DNA from: JAUVYV01 sp964585535
Lineage (GTDB): Bacteria; Planctomycetota; Phycisphaerae; Sedimentisphaerales; Anaerobacaceae
Reading direction: 5' to 3'
Assembly (NCBI GenBank): GCA_964585535.1
Contig: CAZPDW010000073.1
Coordinates: forward strand, 1 to 10,218
Length of the DNA stretch: 10,218 nucleotides
Part shown: positions 7,056 to 10,218 of the stretch, piece after piece
How the letters are laid out: the number at the start of each line of letters is the position of its first letter
Position numbering within the stretch: position 1 is the first letter of the stretch
Notes under the pieces: generated by a model
Database searches by the model: none
The model's input: the letters and a program-made list of their open reading frames with translations, nothing else
What the model was told of the DNA's origin: nothing
Made by a program: the position numbers and the translations under genes

Positions 7056-7796
7056 ATGAGCGGAAAAAGTTGCGACATCCGAATTGGCACCTCCGGCTGG
7101 TACTACGACCACTGGAAGGGGCGATTCTATCCCGAAGGCCTGCCAAAATCCAAATGGTTTGGCTACTACGCTCAGCACTTCGACACCGTCGAGGTCAACA
7201 ATACCTTTTACCAACTGCCCAAAGAGCAAACGCTGAAAAACTGGCACAGCCAGGCGCCGCAAAACTTTCTCTACACCGTCAAGGCCAATCGCTACATAAC
7301 CCACATCAAAAGACTAAAAGACGCATCAGATGCGCTCAAACGCTTCTTCGACGCCGTCGGGCTGCTGAAAGAGAATCTCGGCCCGGTGCTCTATCAGCTT
7401 CCGCCTTCGCTGCACAAAGACCTCGACCTGCTGGAGAGTTTCATAAAACTCCTTGGCAAAAGGCCGTCCGCCTGCTTCGAGTTTCGACACAAAAGCTGGT
7501 ACGAAAACGACACCTTCGAGCTGCTCGAAAAACACCATGTCGCCTTCTGCATCCACGACCTCTCCGGCTGTGAAACGCCTCGCATAATCACCGCCCAGTC
7601 AATTTACGTCCGCTTCCACGGGACCACAGGCAAATACAGCGGAAACTACACCGACAAAATGTTAGCCGCCTGGGCCGAATGGATTCAGCAAAACGCAAAG
7701 TCTGTTAAAGCCGTCTATGCCTACTTCAACAACGACATCTCCGGCTATGCCGTCAAAAACGCAGAAACACTTCAGCAGCTTCTCTCGATGTTCTGA
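7056..7796 (+). CDS. DUF72 (YecE-like) TIM-barrel protein
   Basis: This is a cytoplasmic protein of 246 residues, the usual DUF72 length, with no signal peptide. The family signature is plain: IGTSGWYYDHWKGRFYP (10-26), VEVNNTFYQLP (45-55), YTVKANRYITH (73-83), GPVLYQLPP (109-117), FEFRHKSW (141-148), VRFHG (185-189) and a C-terminal YAYFNND (221-227). DUF72 proteins adopt a TIM-barrel fold; their biochemical activity is not settled to my knowledge. It begins 12 bp after the DUF362 stop with no clear ribosome binding site, which suggests translational coupling within the same transcript. Family assignment is confident and function is open. Confidence 0.92.
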   Translation: MSGKSCDIRIGTSGWYYDHWKGRFYPEGLPKSKWFGYYAQHFDTVEVNNTFYQLPKEQTLKNWHSQAPQNFLYTVKANRYITHIKRLKDASDALKRFFDAVGLLKENLGPVLYQLPPSLHKDLDLLESFIKLLGKRPSACFEFRHKSWYENDTFELLEKHHVAFCIHDLSGCETPRIITAQSIYVRFHGTTGKYSGNYTDKMLAAWAEWIQQNAKSVKAVYAYFNNDISGYAVKNAETLQQLLSMF

Positions 7797-7858
7797 CCCG
7801 AAACAGAACACAGCTACAGAAAAATTGTTGAAACTTCCCGGAACAATAGCCGATTCTC

Positions 7859-7887
7859 CTGTCAAAAACTATGCAAAACGCTAAAAT
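7859..7887 (+). promoter_or_regulatory. candidate sigma-70-type promoter for the DHH gene
   Basis: CTGTCA (7859-7864, four of six matches to TTGACA) and TAAAAT (7882-7887, five of six matches to TATAAT) are separated by exactly 17 bp. Transcription would begin near 7894, about 20 bases before the ATG at 7917. That argues against the in-frame TTG at 7893 as the start. Just upstream, ATTGTT (7824-7829) and AACAAT (7842-7847) form a small inverted repeat that might be an operator. Confidence 0.4.
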
Positions 7888-7916
7888 ACCGGTTGTACCT
7901 GAACTGTGGAATTCCT

Positions 7917-8954
7917 ATGGCAAACAAACAGGACAAGACAAAAACAAAGCTCGAACAGCTCAGAGGAATCCTGAAAGACAACAGGAATATGGTTATCCTG
8001 ATGCAGGATAACCCCGACCCCGACTCCATCGCAGCAGCGCTGGCGCTGCGCAAAATCGCAAACTCACTCGCCGACATCCAGTGCTACATCACCCACGGCG
8101 GGACCGTCGGGCGTGCAGAAAACAGGGCCCTCGTGCGATACCTCTGCCTGAATCTGCACGACTGCGGCGAAATCGAATTTTACAATTTCGACCTCATCGC
8201 CATGGTCGATACCCAGCCCGGCACGGGGAATAACTCACTGCCGTCGGACCTCTGGCCCGATATCGTCATAGACCATCACCCCTGCCGGAAACAAACAAGA
8301 CAAATTCCGTTCAGCGACGTCCGCAAGGCCTACGGTGCCACCTGCACCATACTCGCCGAGTATCTCGACCGGCTGAAAATCATCCCCGACAACCAGCTTG
8401 CCACCGCCCTGCTGTACGCCATCCGCTCAGACACCCAGGACCTCGGTCGGGACACCGCCGCCGCCGACATAAGGGCTATCGAACGGCTCTATCCGCTCGC
8501 AAACAAAAGGATGCTGAGCGAAATCCAGCGGGGCGAAGTCCCCCGCGGGTACTACCAAATGCTCGCCGACGCACTCAAAAACGCTCGCGCCTTCGGGTCT
8601 GCAATCGTTACAGGACTCGGAAACGTTGACAACCCGGATATGATAGCGGAAGTCGCCGACCTGTTGCTTAGAACAGAGGAAATAAACTTCACTATGTGCA
8701 CCGGGTTCGCTCAGCAGAAGATGTTCATTTCCATAAGGACCTCGAACGAACAAAAAGACGCCGATGCCGTCATTCACAAAATTGTCGCAAGAAGAGGCAC
8801 CGGGGGCGGACACCACGCCTACGCCGGCGGACAGATACCACTGAAAAAGAAAACAAAATCCGAAATGGCAAAGCTCGAGAAAATCGTCACTCGAAAATTC
8901 CTCGCCGCCGTCGGCCAGAACGCCGCAAAACCCGAAAAACTCATCAAAACCTGA
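7917..8954 (+). CDS. DHH/DHHA1 family phosphoesterase (NrnA-like)
   Basis: The 345-residue cytoplasmic protein has an N-terminal DHH domain and a C-terminal DHHA1 domain. Visible motifs are motif I QDNPDPDS (30-37), motif II with Asp98 in AMVDTQP, the signature DHH (119-121), motif IV with Asp172 in SDTQDLGRD, and the DHHA1 signature GTGGGHHAYAGG (294-305). Members of this family hydrolyse short oligoribonucleotides, pAp or cyclic-dinucleotide products with two Mn ions; which of these applies here cannot be told. The usual first metal ligand in motif I is His (HxxPDxD). Here the codon is CAG, giving Gln30, while the other ligands are intact. The ATG at 7917 is preferred to the TTG at 7893 because a promoter-like pair ends at 7887 and GTGGA lies a few bases before the ATG. 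The C-terminus is Lys-rich. Confidence 0.9.
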   Translation: MANKQDKTKTKLEQLRGILKDNRNMVILMQDNPDPDSIAAALALRKIANSLADIQCYITHGGTVGRAENRALVRYLCLNLHDCGEIEFYNFDLIAMVDTQPGTGNNSLPSDLWPDIVIDHHPCRKQTRQIPFSDVRKAYGATCTILAEYLDRLKIIPDNQLATALLYAIRSDTQDLGRDTAAADIRAIERLYPLANKRMLSEIQRGEVPRGYYQMLADALKNARAFGSAIVTGLGNVDNPDMIAEVADLLLRTEEINFTMCTGFAQQKMFISIRTSNEQKDADAVIHKIVARRGTGGGHHAYAGGQIPLKKKTKSEMAKLEKIVTRKFLAAVGQNAAKPEKLIKT

Positions 8955-8956
8955 CA

Positions 8957-9195
8957 ATCGCGAAGGATTTTGCTTCCTTTGTGCCAAAGGATAAAAATAC
9001 ATACTATGGCATATTCGCGGCAGGCGGGTATATTGAGTTGTCCGGTACCGTGGTCCCGGAAAAAAAGAAAACATAAAGGCAATGAAACTGATGGCAGACG
9101 GAACGAAAGAAGATGTTGAGTTTACGATTGCGGACGGCAGGATAGAGCTGTCGGCTGAGGCGGGCACGCCTTATAAGATAATCCACAATAAATAG
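8957..9195 (+). pseudogene. frameshifted 3' remnant of an unidentified gene (carbohydrate-enzyme-like C-terminus)
   Basis: After the DHH stop, one frame (the frame of position 8957) reads a protein-like stretch including AKDFASFVPKDKNTYYGIF and AAGGYIELSGTVVPEKK. It hits a stop at 9074-9076. From about 9067 the frame one base back continues as ENIKAMKLMADGTKEDVEF, then IADGRIELSAEAGTPYKI, and stops at TAG 9193-9195. Joined, the two give about 80 residues that look like the end of one beta-rich domain of the type that closes some bacterial glycoside hydrolases. There is no start codon or ribosome binding site, so the 5' part is missing. The break falls in GGAAAAAAAGAAAAC (9058-9072), an A-run containing A-AAA-AAG. 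The homology is a guess from the pattern. The coding look of both halves and their single-base offset are direct observations. Confidence 0.5.
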
Positions 9196-9197
9196 AG

Positions 9198-9202
9198 AGG
9201 AG
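9198..9202 (+). promoter_or_regulatory. ribosome binding site supporting the GTG start at 9210
   Basis: AGGAG, within a purine-rich run, lies seven bases before the GTG at 9210. The first in-frame ATG (9306) would remove the signal peptide, so GTG is preferred. Confidence 0.65.
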
Positions 9203-9209
9203 ATAGAAA

Positions 9210-10218
9210 GTGGGCATAGTGAAGGCAATACTGTTACTGGCTGTTTGTTTGCCGGTTGTTTCGCACGGGGCTGAGAAGCCCAAGCCAAGTGAGCATCAGG
9301 CGAAGATGTCAGGACCTGCGGCGGCCTGTGCGATTCACAATGTCAGGGATTACGGGGCGACCGGAACAAGAAAGCAGAGCAGCAAAGAGACAATGAAGGC
9401 GATGCAGAAAGCAATTGACGCTTGTGCCGCCGGCGGAGGCGGGACGGTCTATGTGGGCCGCGGCGAGTATTTAACAGGGCAGTTGAATATGCGAAGTAAT
9501 GTTCGCCTGTATGTCGATGCGGGCGCTGTGATTTACGGCAGCAGGGACAGCAACGACTGGCCGCGAGGCAGGAACGGAATTATATACGGCGAAAATCTTG
9601 TCAACATCACGATAGAAGGACGCGGTATTCTTGACGGCCAGGCGGAACACCGCTGGCGGCCTTACACGGAAAAAGACGACAACGAGTTACAGTATCGCAT
9701 CGATGCGCTAAAGCGTGACAAGGCCGAAGGAATGCCCTTCGTGCAGTTCACTCGGCCTACATACAACATCATTTACCTCAGAGACTGCAAAGATGTTCAG
9801 GTTCGTGGGGTGACATTGAGATATGCCCCGGTATGGAACTCGCTTTATGTGCGATGTGAGCGCCTGGTTGTGGACGGCGTGAGTATATTCAGCAGCCTGG
9901 TCAAGGGTATGTGCAGTGACGGAATAGATCTAATGGGCTGCTACGATGCCCGGATCGCAAACTGCACAATCGAAACGGGAGATGACTGCATTTCGTTGAA
10001 GAGTCGTGACTGGACCGGCAAAGCGGTTCCGGTCGAGAACATAACGATAACCAATTGCCGGCTGACAAGCTCGTCGTCTGCGGTCAAAATAGGCGATGAG
10101 ATAGCCGGGGACGTCAAGCATGTGATTATGGATAACTGCGTGATTCGTAACAGTCATCGCGCCTTTGCATTCATGATATTAGACGGTGGAACGGTCAGCG
10201 ATGTGATAATCAGCAACA
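9210..10218 (+). CDS. secreted glycoside hydrolase family 28 (polygalacturonase-like), 3' end beyond the window
   Basis: The open frame runs for 336 codons without a stop to the window edge. A Sec signal peptide (Lys5, hydrophobic core 6-18, likely cleavage near residue 21) leads to a pectate-lyase/GH28 right-handed beta-helix. The fold begins at VRDYGATGTRKQSSKETMKA (45-64), with the typical AIDACAAGGGGTVYVGRGEY (68-87) and LDGQ (141-144). The catalytic region is SDGIDLMGCYDARIANCTIE (236-255) followed by GDDCISLKS (257-265). Asp237, Asp258 and Asp259 match the catalytic acids of GH28. The usual Gly-His-Gly that follows is replaced by Ser-Ser-Ser in SSSSAVKIGDE (287-297), as in subgroups acting on other galacturonides or rhamnogalacturonan-type substrates. 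The likely role is hydrolysis of a pectin-type glycan outside the membrane. Codon use (frequent ATA, GCG, GTG and AGA/AGG) differs from the genes to the left, which prefer C-ending codons. Confidence 0.88.
   Translation, partial: MGIVKAILLLAVCLPVVSHGAEKPKPSEHQAKMSGPAAACAIHNVRDYGATGTRKQSSKETMKAMQKAIDACAAGGGGTVYVGRGEYLTGQLNMRSNVRLYVDAGAVIYGSRDSNDWPRGRNGIIYGENLVNITIEGRGILDGQAEHRWRPYTEKDDNELQYRIDALKRDKAEGMPFVQFTRPTYNIIYLRDCKDVQVRGVTLRYAPVWNSLYVRCERLVVDGVSIFSSLVKGMCSDGIDLMGCYDARIANCTIETGDDCISLKSRDWTGKAVPVENITITNCRLTSSSSAVKIGDEIAGDVKHVIMDNCVIRNSHRAFAFMILDGGTVSDVIISN

Noticed and set aside
9058..9076. A working programmed -1 frameshift in the remnant
   Set aside because: The heptamer is in the right register, but the gene lacks a start. 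I see no upstream stimulator or downstream stem, and an A-run indel is the simpler explanation.
8427..9167. 246-codon minus-strand open frame spanning the DHH gene end and the remnant
   Set aside because: It is antisense to the DHH coding sequence, is Cys/Phe-rich with no domain look, and crosses gene boundaries without signals.

Overview
The window looks like a chromosomal segment of a Planctomycetota-type bacterium, possibly Phycisphaerae/Sedimentisphaerales. This is an inference, not a proof. It rests on GC-rich, C-ending codon use, a Hc1-type histone-like gene of the kind found in the PVC and Bacteroidetes groups, a stand-alone FabZ-like dehydratase, exported SMP-30/gluconolactonase-like and Tat-exported DUF362 proteins, and a secreted GH28 pectin-type hydrolase. 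Most of the window is housekeeping or ordinary accessory metabolism. I see no phage, transposase, CRISPR array, rRNA or tRNA.

Layout. At the left edge is a GC-rich hairpin, then an A-tract/T-tract region with a promoter-like sequence in front of a 57-residue histone H1-like gene (276-449). A FabZ/FabA-fold dehydratase follows (584-1063). On the minus strand lies a two-gene C1 operon, fhs then folD (3849 down to 1162), which links formate to the tetrahydrofolate one-carbon pool. The 380-bp divergent spacer (3850-4229) holds a compact nested inverted-repeat element of about 110 bp with perfect 13-bp ends. It also holds a GC-rich structured stretch that may be a leader.

A plus-strand cluster runs from 4230 to 7796. 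It encodes an exported protein made of two tandem SMP-30/gluconolactonase beta-propeller units, a Tat-type lipoprotein of the DUF362 family and a cytoplasmic DUF72 (YecE-like) protein. The spacers are only 18 and 12 bp, so the three are probably co-transcribed. A DHH/DHHA1 phosphoesterase (7917-8954) follows behind its own plausible promoter.

From about 8955 the character changes. There is the frameshifted 3' remnant of an unidentified gene (about 8957-9195), then a secreted GH28-family glycoside hydrolase (9210 to beyond the window edge) with different codon preferences. This looks like the start of a carbohydrate-degradation or accessory region.

The observations most worth following are the nested inverted-repeat element, the remnant broken exactly at an A-AAA-AAG heptamer, the curved-DNA-like promoter of the histone-like gene, the His-to-Gln change in motif I of the DHH protein, and the tandem duplication in the gluconolactonase-like protein. 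I did not find convincing evidence for a wholly new multi-gene system.
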